DNA of 32,267 nt from Chloroflexota bacterium. GTDB lineage: Bacteria > Chloroflexota > UBA6077 > FW602-bin22 > JAMCYS01. The DNA lies in NCBI GenBank assembly GCA_023473795.1, contig JAMCYS010000147.1, forward strand, positions 1-32,267. Reading direction: 5' to 3'. The notes under the pieces are model-generated. The model was not told the DNA's origin. It searched no databases and saw only the letters and a program-made list of their open reading frames with translations. Made by a program: the position numbers and the translations under genes. The number at the start of each line of letters is the position of its first letter. Positions within the stretch are counted from its first letter, which is position 1. Below, in pieces: positions 16,953 to 24,650 of the stretch.

Positions 16953-17246
16953 CTACTTGGCCCGGCCACGCTCGCGTTTGCCGGGGCGCGGGTCGCCAGT
17001 CCGTGGCAGTCTGGACAGGCCGCGCGTGCGCTCGGCCTCGGCGCGCTTCTGCCACCAGGCGAGCATGGCCGACTCGTTCTCGCCGAGGGGGCTGCCGGCG
17101 TCCCGGTAGGCGCGCGCCAGGGCGGGCCGGAGGCTGGCGTATAGACTCGGCTGCCGGGAGGCGATGTCCTGCACCGGCGTCGCTATGACGGCAAGCCACT
17201 CGACGATTCGCTCGGCCGCGACGGCTGTAGCCACCATTTCCTTCAC
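16953..17246 (-). CDS. Hypothetical helical protein, 97 aa
   Basis: Starts at GTG 17246 with GCGGAGAGA upstream. The product (VKEMVATAVAAERIVEWLAV...) is predicted largely helical with a cluster of aromatic residues (SLYASLRPALARAYRDAG, MLAWWQKRAEAERT) and a basic Arg/Lys-rich tail. Codon third positions are mostly G or C, as in the real genes here. A perfect palindrome GAAGAATTCTTC lies 30 nt upstream at 17276-17287. I recognise no family. Confidence 0.45.
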   Translation of the reverse strand: MKEMVATAVAAERIVEWLAVIATPVQDIASRQPSLYASLRPALARAYRDAGSPLGENESAMLAWWQKRAEAERTRGLSRLPRTGDPRPGKRERGRAK

Positions 17247-17287
17247 TCTCTCCGCGGACAGACCTTGATAAGAAAGAAGAATTCTTC

Positions 17288-17782
17288 AGTCTCCTACCGC
17301 AGGCAGCGTGCCAGCGGTCGGCATCGCAGGTCGCTTGGAGGGGCCGCGCCCGAAAGCAGCGCCAACCTGTCCCTCATAGGGTCTCGCCCATAAGGGAGGG
17401 CCATAAAAGGGCGCCGGCCAGTTTCGGGGCGGCCTACACGCGTTTACACGCGGGCTAGAGGGCGGTTTCGTTGGGCTCCGCGACCCCGTTCCGTGCCGTA
17501 GGGGCGGGGCGCGCCCCGCCCGCCAGGCCCAGCAGGGCCCGCAGCCTGGCTTGGGGCAGATCCCCGCGGCTGCGGCTGCCCGCGGGCCGGCAGTGCGAGT
17601 CCCCACCGGGGACTCGCCCCCTCGCGGCAGAGCCCGGCCCCTACGGAAACGACTCGTAGTGGCGACCGGTGGTGCGAGGTCCTGAAAGCGGCAGCAAGCC
17701 GCCGCGCTCCACATTTGGCACCAACAGCGGCCGGCTTGCTCGTCAGAAGAGCAATTGCTGCCAAAATTGGCCAACTTAGCTA
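17288..17782. other. Repeat-rich non-coding stretch
   Basis: No convincing gene. Contains a palindrome GGGCGGGGC/GCCCCGCCC (17502-17521) preceded by CCGTAG and, further on, GGCCCCTACGGAA, both members of the dispersed CTACG-tailed repeat family. A doubled TACACGCG motif at 17434-17451 resembles one at 1397-1414. Confidence 0.5.
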
Positions 17783-17810
17783 TTGACTTTGGCAGGGACG
17801 CTGCTACAAT
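17783..17810 (+). promoter_or_regulatory. Sigma70-type promoter of the synthase/GntR operon
   Basis: TTGACT at 17783-17788 and TACAAT at 17805-17810 with a 16-nt spacer. Transcription should begin near 17817, inside the palindromic operator pair. Confidence 0.65.
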
Positions 17811-17813
17811 ACC

Positions 17814-17835
17814 ATACATGTATCGTTGTATACAA
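17814..17835. promoter_or_regulatory. Tandem palindromes, probable GntR/FCD operator
   Basis: Two perfect 10-bp palindromes 2 nt apart: ATACATGTAT (17814-17823) and TTGTATACAA (17826-17835). The second fits the TNGTNNACNA style of FadR/GntR-family operators. They cover the expected transcription start, which would suit repression by the GntR/FCD protein encoded second in this operon. Confidence 0.6.
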
Positions 17836-17852
17836 GCATCCAATTTGACATC

Positions 17853-18030
17853 CGTGCATAATTGGCAGGTATGGCGGTAGGGGCGGGGCTCCGTACCCGC
17901 CCGCCCGTCTAATCCCCACGCCGAGCTGGCAACTACGCCGCTACGGCGGCCGCGGCCGCCCCCTTCGCTACGCTTCGGGGACATGGCTGGCGGGCGGGTA
18001 CGGAGCCCCGCCCCTACGGGATTATGCACG
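17853..18030. repeat. Composite inverted repeat, 29-bp perfect inner arms
   Basis: Inner arms of 29 bp at 17877-17905 and 17989-18017 are exact complements; outer arms CGTGCATAAT (17853-17862) and its complement (18021-18030) are also exact. The interior carries further GC-rich palindromes and a CTACGG motif. It lies in the 5' leader between the promoter and the synthase gene, 38 nt before its start. The structure suggests a non-autonomous mobile repeat or a paired REP element. Confidence 0.75.
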
Positions 18031-18067
18031 AATGCCAGTCCAATCCAGGCCGTGGAGGTAACTGACG

Positions 18068-19456
18068 GTGATCGAGCTGAGCAAGAAGTCCAATGTTCTC
18101 GAGCAGGATCCCTACAAGTTCTCCTTGCAGGACGTGGCCGCGCCCAACCTCTATAGGGACCTCTATCCCTACGACGAGATCCCGCGGGTGCCGTTCAATC
18201 ACCGCCGCGTGCCCATGAATATGCCGGCCGAGATCTGGATCACCGACACCACCTTCCGCGACGGCCAGCAGTCGCGCGCGCCCTACACGGTCCAGCAAAT
18301 GGTGGATCTCTTCGACATGCTCCACCGGCTGGGCGGGGAGAAGGGGCTGATCAGGCAGACGGAGTTCTTCGTCTACAGCGACAAGGACCGGGAAGCCCTC
18401 TTCAAGTGCATGGACCGGGGCTACGAGTTTCCGGAGATCACGACCTGGATACGAGCCACGAAAGGCGACTTCCAGCTGGTCAAGGACATCGGGATCAAGG
18501 AAACGGGCATTCTGGTCAGCTGCTCCGACTACCACATCTTTAAGAAGCTCAACATGACCCGCGCGCAGGCGATGACCCACTACCTCGAGATAGTGTCCGC
18601 AGCCATGGAAGCGGGCCTGAGACCGAGGTGCCACTTCGAGGACATCACCCGCGCCGACTTTTACGGCTTCGTAGTGCCCTTCGCCAACGAGCTGATGGAC
18701 CTGTCGCGCCAGTCGGGCATCCCGGTGAAGATTCGCGCCTGCGACACCATGGGCTACGGGGTGCCCTACACCGGCGTAGCATTGCCGCGCAGCGTGCCCG
18801 GCATCATCTACGGCCTGCAGACCTACTCGGACGTGCCGTCGGCGATGCTGGAGTGGCACGGGCACAATGACTTCTACAAAGGCGTGGTCAACGCCTCCAC
18901 CGCCTGGCTTTACGGCGCCTCGGCGGTGAACTGCTCGCTCCTCGGCATAGGCGAGCGGACCGGCAACGTGCCCCTGGAGGCCATGGTGGTCGAATACGCT
19001 TCGCTTCGGGGTTCGACCGATGGCATGGATACGACCGTTATCACCGAGATAGCCGAGTACTTCGAGCGCGAAATCGGCCACGACATCCATCCGATGACGC
19101 CGTTCGTCGGCAAGAGCTTCAACGTCACCCGGGCCGGAATCCACGCGGACGGTCTGCTGAAGGACGAGGAGATCTATAATATCTTCGACACCGGCAAGCT
19201 GCTCAACCGGCCCGCCTCGGTGTCGGTGAGCAACGTGTCCGGTTTGGCCGGCATTGCCTACTGGTTGAACGATTACTTCGGCCTGCAGGGCGCTAACCGC
19301 GTGGACAAGAAGGACGAAATAGCCTCCGTGATCAAAGCCTGGGTTGACCTGGAGTACGCCGGCGGCAGGCAGACGGTCATCAGCGATGAGGAACTAGTCG
19401 GCCTGGCGCAGGCGTATGACCCGGTCAAGTTCGCCCGGCAAAGGGTGAGAGCATGA
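18068..19456 (+). CDS. Isopropylmalate/homocitrate synthase family enzyme, probably Re-citrate synthase
   Basis: A 462-aa HMGL-like TIM-barrel acyltransferase: IWITDTTFRDGQQSR (catalytic Arg and metal-binding Asp), RCHFEDITRADFYGFV, KIRACDTMGYGVPY, EWHGHNDFYKGVVNA (metal-binding HxH) and GIGERTGN. Condensing enzymes of this family add the acetyl group of acetyl-CoA to a 2-oxo acid. The N-terminal LYRDLYPYDEIPRVPF region and the overall sequence look to me like the subgroup, often labelled isopropylmalate synthase, that contains the Re-citrate synthases of anaerobes (Clostridium kluyveri, Dehalococcoides), but that assignment is from memory. No LeuA regulatory domain follows. GTG start has GGAGG 9 nt upstream. 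It is co-transcribed with a GntR/FCD regulator. Confidence 0.8.
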   Translation: MIELSKKSNVLEQDPYKFSLQDVAAPNLYRDLYPYDEIPRVPFNHRRVPMNMPAEIWITDTTFRDGQQSRAPYTVQQMVDLFDMLHRLGGEKGLIRQTEFFVYSDKDREALFKCMDRGYEFPEITTWIRATKGDFQLVKDIGIKETGILVSCSDYHIFKKLNMTRAQAMTHYLEIVSAAMEAGLRPRCHFEDITRADFYGFVVPFANELMDLSRQSGIPVKIRACDTMGYGVPYTGVALPRSVPGIIYGLQTYSDVPSAMLEWHGHNDFYKGVVNASTAWLYGASAVNCSLLGIGERTGNVPLEAMVVEYASLRGSTDGMDTTVITEIAEYFEREIGHDIHPMTPFVGKSFNVTRAGIHADGLLKDEEIYNIFDTGKLLNRPASVSVSNVSGLAGIAYWLNDYFGLQGANRVDKKDEIASVIKAWVDLEYAGGRQTVISDEELVGLAQAYDPVKFARQRVRA

Positions 19457-19457
19457 G

Positions 19458-20135
19458 ATGAAGCGACTGGACACGATCCCGAGCGGCGGCAGCTCCTTGC
19501 GGGCACAGGTCTTCAAGGAGATTGAACAGGCGATACTGAACGGGGCCTTTGCCCCTGGCGATAGTCTGACGGAGTTGAGGTTGTCGGCCGAGCTGGGCGT
19601 GAGTCGCACGCCGGTGCGGGAAGCGCTGCGGCAGCTCGAGCTCGAGGGTTTGGTCACGACCATCCCCAACAAGGGCGCGGTCGTGGTGGGGGTTTCCGAG
19701 AAGGACATCGACGACATCTACACCATCCGCAGCTACATCGAGGGGCTGGCGGCGAAGTGGGCGGCCGGCCACATCACGGACGATGAGATTGCCGCCCTAC
19801 GCGAGATCGTCGAGTTGCAGGAGTACTACGTCAGCCGGGGCGATACGCTGCAGGTGTGGCATCTCGACGGCCGTTTCCACGAGCTGATCTACGACTGCTG
19901 CCGCAGCCGGCCGCTCAAGCACACCCTGTCCAGCTTTCACCACTACATACAGAAGGCGAGGGCGCTGTCTTTCAAGACGGCGGGCCGGGCCAAGGTGGCG
20001 GTGCAGGAACACCGCGAGATTCTCGAGGCCATCGCCAAGCGCGATTCCGGCGCCGCCGAGATCAAGTCGGCCGAGCACATCAAGAACGCGAAGAACAACT
20101 TCCTCGAGAGGAACCAGATAACTAGCGCCCTCTAG
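19458..20135 (+). CDS. GntR-family transcriptional regulator, FCD (FadR) subfamily
   Basis: A 225-aa regulator. The N-terminal winged helix has the classic GntR pattern AILNGAFAPGDSLTELRLSAELGVSRTPVREALRQLELEGLVTTIPNKGAVV. The C-terminal all-helical FCD domain carries the likely metal ligands in HLDGRFHELI, QEHREILEAI and AEHIKNA. Ligands of this subfamily are usually small organic acids, so citrate or another product of the synthase is a reasonable guess. It starts 1 nt after the synthase stop, so it is cotranscribed and probably autoregulates through the palindromes at 17814-17835. Confidence 0.9.
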   Translation: MKRLDTIPSGGSSLRAQVFKEIEQAILNGAFAPGDSLTELRLSAELGVSRTPVREALRQLELEGLVTTIPNKGAVVVGVSEKDIDDIYTIRSYIEGLAAKWAAGHITDDEIAALREIVELQEYYVSRGDTLQVWHLDGRFHELIYDCCRSRPLKHTLSSFHHYIQKARALSFKTAGRAKVAVQEHREILEAIAKRDSGAAEIKSAEHIKNAKNNFLERNQITSAL

Positions 20136-20235
20136 GGGCCCGCCGCCGGCAGAGCCCCCGGGGGGCGCGCCGCGCCCGGCGCCCCTCCTGTATAGGTCAA
20201 ATTGCGCCAAGAGATTGTTAGGTTGGCCTGTGGCC

Positions 20236-20267
20236 CCGTAGGGGCGACAGGCCGGTCGCCCCTACGG
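20236..20267. repeat. 13-bp inverted repeat of the GTAGGGGC/GCCCCTAC family
   Basis: CCGTAGGGGCGAC (20236-20248) and its exact complement (20255-20267) around a 6-nt loop, in the gap between the convergent GntR gene and the secreted-protein gene. It could serve as a bidirectional terminator, and it is one of several dispersed copies. Confidence 0.65.
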
Positions 20268-20328
20268 CCGCCTGGCCGCCGCCATTCCCCCTCCCTGTGG
20301 GAGAGGGAGCAAGCAACCTCCCGCGCCC

Positions 20329-21888
20329 CTACCGGCACTGCGTGGCGTAGGCGGAGGCGACGTAGCTCCGTAAGGCGGCCGGCGAGTCGTGGGCGGTGGC
20401 GGCCAGTTGGTTGAAGCGCGCCTGCAGGGCGTTCTGCGGCTGGGGCAGGTTGCCGCCCCAGAGGGCATACCAGGCCTCCGCGCTCGTTTGGAAAGCCCTG
20501 ACCTCGGCATCGAGACAACCCTGGCCGGATTCGGGAAGCGGCGTCTTCGCGTCCTCCACGGCGTGGCGCAGCTCGTGCGCCAGCACCTCCGCGCGCTCAA
20601 ACTCGCTGTAGTCGTCCAGCTCGTCGCTCAGCCGCACCAGTCCCAGGCCATAGGAGCCCAGCTCGCCGTCCGGTAGGTCGGCGCGAATTACGGGCACGCC
20701 ATGCCCTGCCGCCCGGCGCAGCAGGTCGGCGCCGACGGGCACGCCCGCCAGCTCCCGCACGGTGGTCCGCAGCCAGGGGTCCACCTGCAGGCAGCGCTCG
20801 GCCCCCACCGGCAGGCAGGCCATCTCGGTCGAGCCCTGGCGCTGCCAGTTCCAGCGGAACGAGAGGCTGTGGTTGGGGTCGATAGCAGGGTAGGTGCCGT
20901 CGGGGCGGGTCCAGTCGTAGAGAAGCGTCTTCTCCTCTCCCGGCGCGAAGTCGGCCTCCAGCTCGCCGCCCAGCACGACTGGCAGCGCCCCGGGTGTGGG
21001 CGAGACGCGTGCCCCCAGGCGGATGCGCCGCGGCACCGGGCAGTTGTTGCGCACGGTCACCTCGGCCGCGACCTTGTCGAAGGCGAGGGCGAAGAAGCGA
21101 TAGCGCACGATGTCCACGTCGGCGCTCTTGATGGCGCTGGCGGGGTTGGACTGGCAACCGGCGGCGTCGCTCACGGCCAGGCCGGCGCTGGTCTCCGGCA
21201 CGGCGGCCGGGGCGGGCACCAGGCCGGCCTGTCGGGCCAGGTCGCCGACCAGCACGCCCACCACGCTGCCCTTGACCGGCATGCCGGGCACGTCCTCCAG
21301 CCACAACTGGAAGGCGTAACGCTGAAAGCGCTGCACGAGGAACGGCCCGACGCGCTGCGGTCGGGAGGCCGGCAGGCCGTAGCGGTTGTAGCCGCCGCCC
21401 TGCCGGTAGACCTGGGCAATGGCGGGCTCGCTCAACCAGGACTCGCGTTCCGCCACCGCCTGCTGCCAGGTACCGCCGCCGTCGGCCAGGGGACTGGGGA
21501 TGCCCATACTCGCCAGCAGGGGCTCCTGGCCGGCGTCGCTCAGCCAGTCCATAATATTGGCGAGAACGGCCTGGCTACTTTCCGGCCGCCACTGCAAGGC
21601 GCCGCGCTGGAATAGCTGGTAGGTGAAGCCCTGGGCGGCAAAGGTCCGGCTGATGGGGTAGCCGAGCGACTCGACGCCGCCCAGGCGCCGGAACTCGCTC
21701 CAGAAGGCGCCGTCGTTGCCGTCGGAGACCGCGAAGCCGCTATTCTGACCGCCGCCGGTCTGGGTGAAGAAGTGGCCGCTGGGCACATCCCAGTCCCGGG
21801 CGGGCGACTGGGCGGCGGCGTGGCCCAGGCCGGCGAACGGCGCCAGCAGCAGGAGCAAGGCGAGGCCGAAGGGAAGTAGCCGTCTCAT
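20329..21888 (-). CDS. Secreted protein with shared N-terminal module and HExxH metallopeptidase-like end
   Basis: A 519-aa exported protein. The Sec signal peptide (MRRLLPFGLALLLLLAPFAGLGHAAAQ) is followed by a module of about 190 residues shared with the next gene upstream (DWDVPSGHFFTQTGGGQNSGF, WSEFRRLGGVESLGYPISR, LQWRPES, YAFQLWLEDVPG). Then come a beta-rich middle domain and a C-terminal zincin-like motif LAHELRHAVEDA (HELRH at about 438-442) with a conserved-looking acidic site DAEVRAF about 20 residues later that could be the third zinc ligand. The ATG is set by GGAGG 6 nt upstream; an in-frame GTG earlier overlaps that site. The GYP repeats faintly recall LGFP cell-wall modules. Peptidase activity is predicted only. 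Confidence 0.72.
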   Translation of the reverse strand: MRRLLPFGLALLLLLAPFAGLGHAAAQSPARDWDVPSGHFFTQTGGGQNSGFAVSDGNDGAFWSEFRRLGGVESLGYPISRTFAAQGFTYQLFQRGALQWRPESSQAVLANIMDWLSDAGQEPLLASMGIPSPLADGGGTWQQAVAERESWLSEPAIAQVYRQGGGYNRYGLPASRPQRVGPFLVQRFQRYAFQLWLEDVPGMPVKGSVVGVLVGDLARQAGLVPAPAAVPETSAGLAVSDAAGCQSNPASAIKSADVDIVRYRFFALAFDKVAAEVTVRNNCPVPRRIRLGARVSPTPGALPVVLGGELEADFAPGEEKTLLYDWTRPDGTYPAIDPNHSLSFRWNWQRQGSTEMACLPVGAERCLQVDPWLRTTVRELAGVPVGADLLRRAAGHGVPVIRADLPDGELGSYGLGLVRLSDELDDYSEFERAEVLAHELRHAVEDAKTPLPESGQGCLDAEVRAFQTSAEAWYALWGGNLPQPQNALQARFNQLAATAHDSPAALRSYVASAYATQCR

Positions 21889-21932
21889 GGTGAACCTCCG
21901 TGTCACGAAGACGGGCCGACTGGACGGCTTCG

Positions 21933-21968
21933 GACGCGCGGCCGGCTATATCACACCGGCCGCGCGTC
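21933..21968 (-). terminator. 13-bp hairpin between the two secreted-protein genes
   Basis: GACGCGCGGCCGG at 21933-21945 and its exact complement at 21956-21968 with a 10-nt loop, 12 nt after the upstream gene's stop in minus-strand RNA. There is no U-run; it may be a weak terminator that lowers expression of the second gene. Confidence 0.5.
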
Positions 21969-21979
21969 TTAGCTAGTTA

Positions 21980-23188
21980 CTAGGGCAGCGGTTGCAGCGA
22001 GCTGGCTATCCAGTCGAAGATGCCCTCGTTCCTGCTCCAGCTGCTCTCCGGCGCCACGCCGCAGAAGTAGTAGTAGTTCTTATCCACATAGAAGCTGTAG
22101 CGCATAGCCCGCAGCTTGAGGCCTGATTCGCGGCCGGTGCCACTGTAGCCCTGCTTGACGATCACCCGCTCGCCAAACCTGACGACCGTGGCGTTGCCGA
22201 TGGCCAGGTTATCGACGCTGATCTCGGAGCCAAACTCCTTCTTGTAGGCATCGCTGCTCCAGATGGACGCGATCTGCTCGGGCGAGTAGGTCACCTCGTC
22301 GGTGCCAGTGTCGAACGCGAGGCCCGGCCTGTAGAGTCCCTCCTCTACGTAGGAGGCGAAGAAGCCACCCGTCCACCCTTCCGCCTTGTTGGCCGTGTAG
22401 GTCCAGTTGTATGGATGCAGGGCCTGGAAGTGGCGTTCCTTGTCCTGGTACACCAGCTCCGCATCGCCGGCAGTCGCGACGGGCAGTAGCCCCGCCTCGA
22501 CCGCGATGGCGCCACCCAGGCCAAATGTCACCTGGCCCTTCTTGGCCCAGGGCACGTCCTCTTTCCACTGCTGGATGACCACCCGCTGGGCCCGCAGGAC
22601 GTAGTTGTTGCCCATGTCGACCACGTCCGTGGTGGGCAGGCCGTTCATCGTCACCGGGTCACCGCCCACGCCCAGGTAGGCCTGCTTGATGGCCGGGAAG
22701 TTGTCCATCACCGCCAGGCGCCCCTTGACGACCTGGTCCCAGGGCAGGCCGGCCTCTTGCCACTGCTTGGGCTCGGGCGTCTGGCGCACGGTCTTGAGCC
22801 AGGCGTCCTTGCCCTGCTCGTGGGCCAGGTCGAAGACGTTGACGAACGACACCTGCCTGGCATCGGGCCGCCACTGGAAGACGACCTTCTGCATCGCCTG
22901 GCAGGTGAAGCCGTTCCACTCAAAGCGCCGAGAGACGGGGTAGCCGGCGCCGTTGACACCGCCCAAGCGCTGGAACTCGCTCCAGAAGGCAACGCCGTTG
23001 TCGTCGGTGATCGAGAAGCCGCTGTTCTGGCCTTTGCCGGTTTGGCTGAAGAAGTGGCCGCCCTGAATGTCCCAATCCTTGGGCGGGTCGGCGGCCTGGA
23101 CGGGGACAGGACCGGCCAGGCCGCCGACACACAGGGACGCCAGCAGAAGAACGGTGACGACGAGTTTGACGAGGCGGTTGGCTTTCAC
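21980..23188 (-). CDS. Secreted paralogue: shared N-terminal module with a PsbP/lipoprotein-like end
   Basis: A 402-aa exported protein. The signal peptide (LVKLVVTVLLLASLCVGGLAG) and the following module of about 190 residues align with the 519-aa neighbour (DWDIQGGHFFSQTGKGQNSGF, WSEFQRLGGVNGAGYPVSR, FQWRPDA, VIQQWKEDVPW, AVEAGLLP). The C-terminal part is unrelated to the neighbour's: FQALHPYNWTYTANKAEGWTGGFFASY and later strands, ending FDWIASSLQPLP, resemble the small alpha-beta fold of PsbP-like or similar extracytoplasmic proteins. No HExxH is present. GTG start follows GGAG. It precedes the other gene on the same strand, so they arose by tandem duplication plus domain exchange. Confidence 0.72.
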   Translation of the reverse strand: MKANRLVKLVVTVLLLASLCVGGLAGPVPVQAADPPKDWDIQGGHFFSQTGKGQNSGFSITDDNGVAFWSEFQRLGGVNGAGYPVSRRFEWNGFTCQAMQKVVFQWRPDARQVSFVNVFDLAHEQGKDAWLKTVRQTPEPKQWQEAGLPWDQVVKGRLAVMDNFPAIKQAYLGVGGDPVTMNGLPTTDVVDMGNNYVLRAQRVVIQQWKEDVPWAKKGQVTFGLGGAIAVEAGLLPVATAGDAELVYQDKERHFQALHPYNWTYTANKAEGWTGGFFASYVEEGLYRPGLAFDTGTDEVTYSPEQIASIWSSDAYKKEFGSEISVDNLAIGNATVVRFGERVIVKQGYSGTGRESGLKLRAMRYSFYVDKNYYYFCGVAPESSWSRNEGIFDWIASSLQPLP

Positions 23189-23700
23189 GGCGCTGCTCCT
23201 TCGCTTTATTGCCTACCCTGCGGGCGGGCTACGCCGCCTGGCCTGCCCACCCACCGGTGGACTCCCTCATGGTAGCGTACTGATGCTATCTAAACAAGCC
23301 ATTTACGACTCAACTGGTTGGCCCTCTCATCGAGGATAAGTGTAAGGAACCGGGAAGTTCGCCGCATCGAGGGGAATATGCATGTTTGGCAACGACAGCG
23401 GCGAGCGCGTCAGCCGCGCCGCTGAGAGGAACTATGTAGGCGCGCTCGCCCGCTCAGACTGCGAAAGCGTCTCGTTGGGCAGGGCCGCGGACCGGCAAGG
23501 CGCAAGGCGAGTCAGCGGCGGCAAACGGGCAAGAACCCGCGATACGCATGTGGCGGATCGATTCCTGCCCTCACGGTGAGCAGCGGCAGCAGGCTCATAG
23601 CCGCCGACAGAAACCGGCTCGGCGGCCATCAGCGCCAAGGTTCGAATGGACGCGCGAACGCGGTCGGCAGCAGGGCGGAGCGGCGGTCGTCGTCGCCGGG
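23189..23700. other. Gap without a convincing gene
   Basis: About 510 nt between the divergent secreted-protein gene and infA. It should hold the promoter of the secreted-protein gene, but no clear pair of boxes stands out. Frames present are unlike proteins. Confidence 0.5.
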
Positions 23701-23730
23701 TTGTCAGCTGGCACGATGGCGTGCTATGCT
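23701..23730 (+). promoter_or_regulatory. Sigma70-type promoter of infA
   Basis: TTGTCA at 23701-23706 and TATGCT at 23725-23730 with an 18-nt spacer. The predicted transcript starts near 23737, which places the upstream in-frame ATG (23716) outside the RNA and leaves a leader of about 30 nt carrying AGGAGG at 23754-23759. Confidence 0.6.
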
Positions 23731-23766
23731 TGCCGCAATCACCCAGCACAACTAGGAGGAATTACA

Positions 23767-23985
23767 ACGAAAAAGGACGCAATCGAAGTCGAAGGTAAAG
23801 TAGTCGACGTTCTGCCCAACGCCATGTTCCGGGTGGGACTGCCCAACGGCCACGTGGTTCTAGCAGCCATCTGCGGCAAAATGCGGATGCATTTCATCAA
23901 GATTCTTGCCGGCGATACGGTCAAGGTAGAGCTCTCGCCTTATGACCTCACTCGTGGTCGCATCACCTACCGCATGCGAACCTAG
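23767..23985 (+). CDS. infA: Translation initiation factor IF-1, apparent ACG start
   Basis: The product is clearly IF-1, an OB-fold protein that binds the 30S A site: [40 protein letters not shown] and [13 protein letters not shown]. There is no ATG, GTG or TTG at the expected start. ACG at 23767 lies 7 nt after a perfect AGGAGG and gives exactly 72 residues, the usual IF-1 length. An ATT at 23761 is only 1 nt from the ribosome site, and an in-frame ATG at 23716 lacks a ribosome site and lies upstream of the predicted transcription start. The gene stands alone, not in a ribosomal protein operon, so it may be a second copy. The [11 protein letters not shown] region differs somewhat from typical HISGKMRKNY. 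Confidence 0.88.
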   Translation, partial: TKKDAIEVEGKVVDVLPNAMFRVGLPNGHVVLAAICGKMRMHFIKILAGDTVKVELSPYDLTRGRITYRMRT

Positions 23986-24650
23986 TCCCCACTCCCTGGC
24001 GCGCAATCGCCGCTAGCCATAGCGACGCGTTGGTTCTCATCGCTGGCTAGTGGGCTGCGCCGTCCCCGTGGCGGTTGCCGGGCGCCGGGTAGAGCCAAGG
24101 AAGCCGCCGCACGTAGACTGGGCCGCCCGTTCAAAGCTCAAGGAGCGGGGCCGCGCCTTCCCTTTACTCCACTCCGCTCTGGACTGCCTGCCCGCGCACC
24201 CACCCTGGACAAGGGAACGCTCGTGGATGGCCGGGCGCTGCCCGGCCGCTACGGAACGGATAGGCGACTGACCACCAATCGCTACCTCGTCCGCAGGGGC
24301 AAACCTTGAATCCCCCGACAGGTGGCCGCGCGCGCCGAAGGGGGTCGCCACCCCTCGGGTGGCAGCCCGCGCTCCGGCGTCTCCGTCCCTAGGGCCGACC
24401 GGAGCCGGGCACAAAGCGCGGCGCTACGAACCCGGAGCCCGGCGGGCCCCCTAGTGGAGGGTGGCAGCCCCCTGCCGGGGGACAAGCCGCGCTACGAGAG
24501 GAAGGCCCCCTTAGTCCCAGCGGGCCGAACCTCTTGCCCGAAGAGGGCGCGCACGGCGGTCCGGGCAGTCGTATACTGGGCGCTGCCCCCGCATCCTAGA
24601 ACATCGAGGGACGCGGGGACGCTGGCCAATCTCAGCCGGAGGCCCGGTTC
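23986..24650. other. Repeat-rich gap before the transporter gene
   Basis: About 665 nt with no gene seen. It holds several copies of the dispersed GC-rich hairpin family, for example a GGGTCGCCACCCCTCGGGTGGC stretch around 24345-24365, a GGGTGGCAGCCCCCTGCCGGGGG-like stretch near 24460-24482, and CGCTACGA tails near 24421 and 24490. GGAGG at 24638-24642 serves the next gene. Confidence 0.55.

Noticed and set aside
17286-18029. Minus-strand frame of 247 codons across the inverted repeat
   Set aside because: It spans the promoter, operator and large inverted repeat of the synthase operon; GC-rich repeats keep it open by chance.
23716-23766. N-terminal extension of IF-1 from the ATG at 23716
   Set aside because: No ribosome site, it would add 17 residues not found in IF-1, and it overlaps the -10 box of a good promoter.
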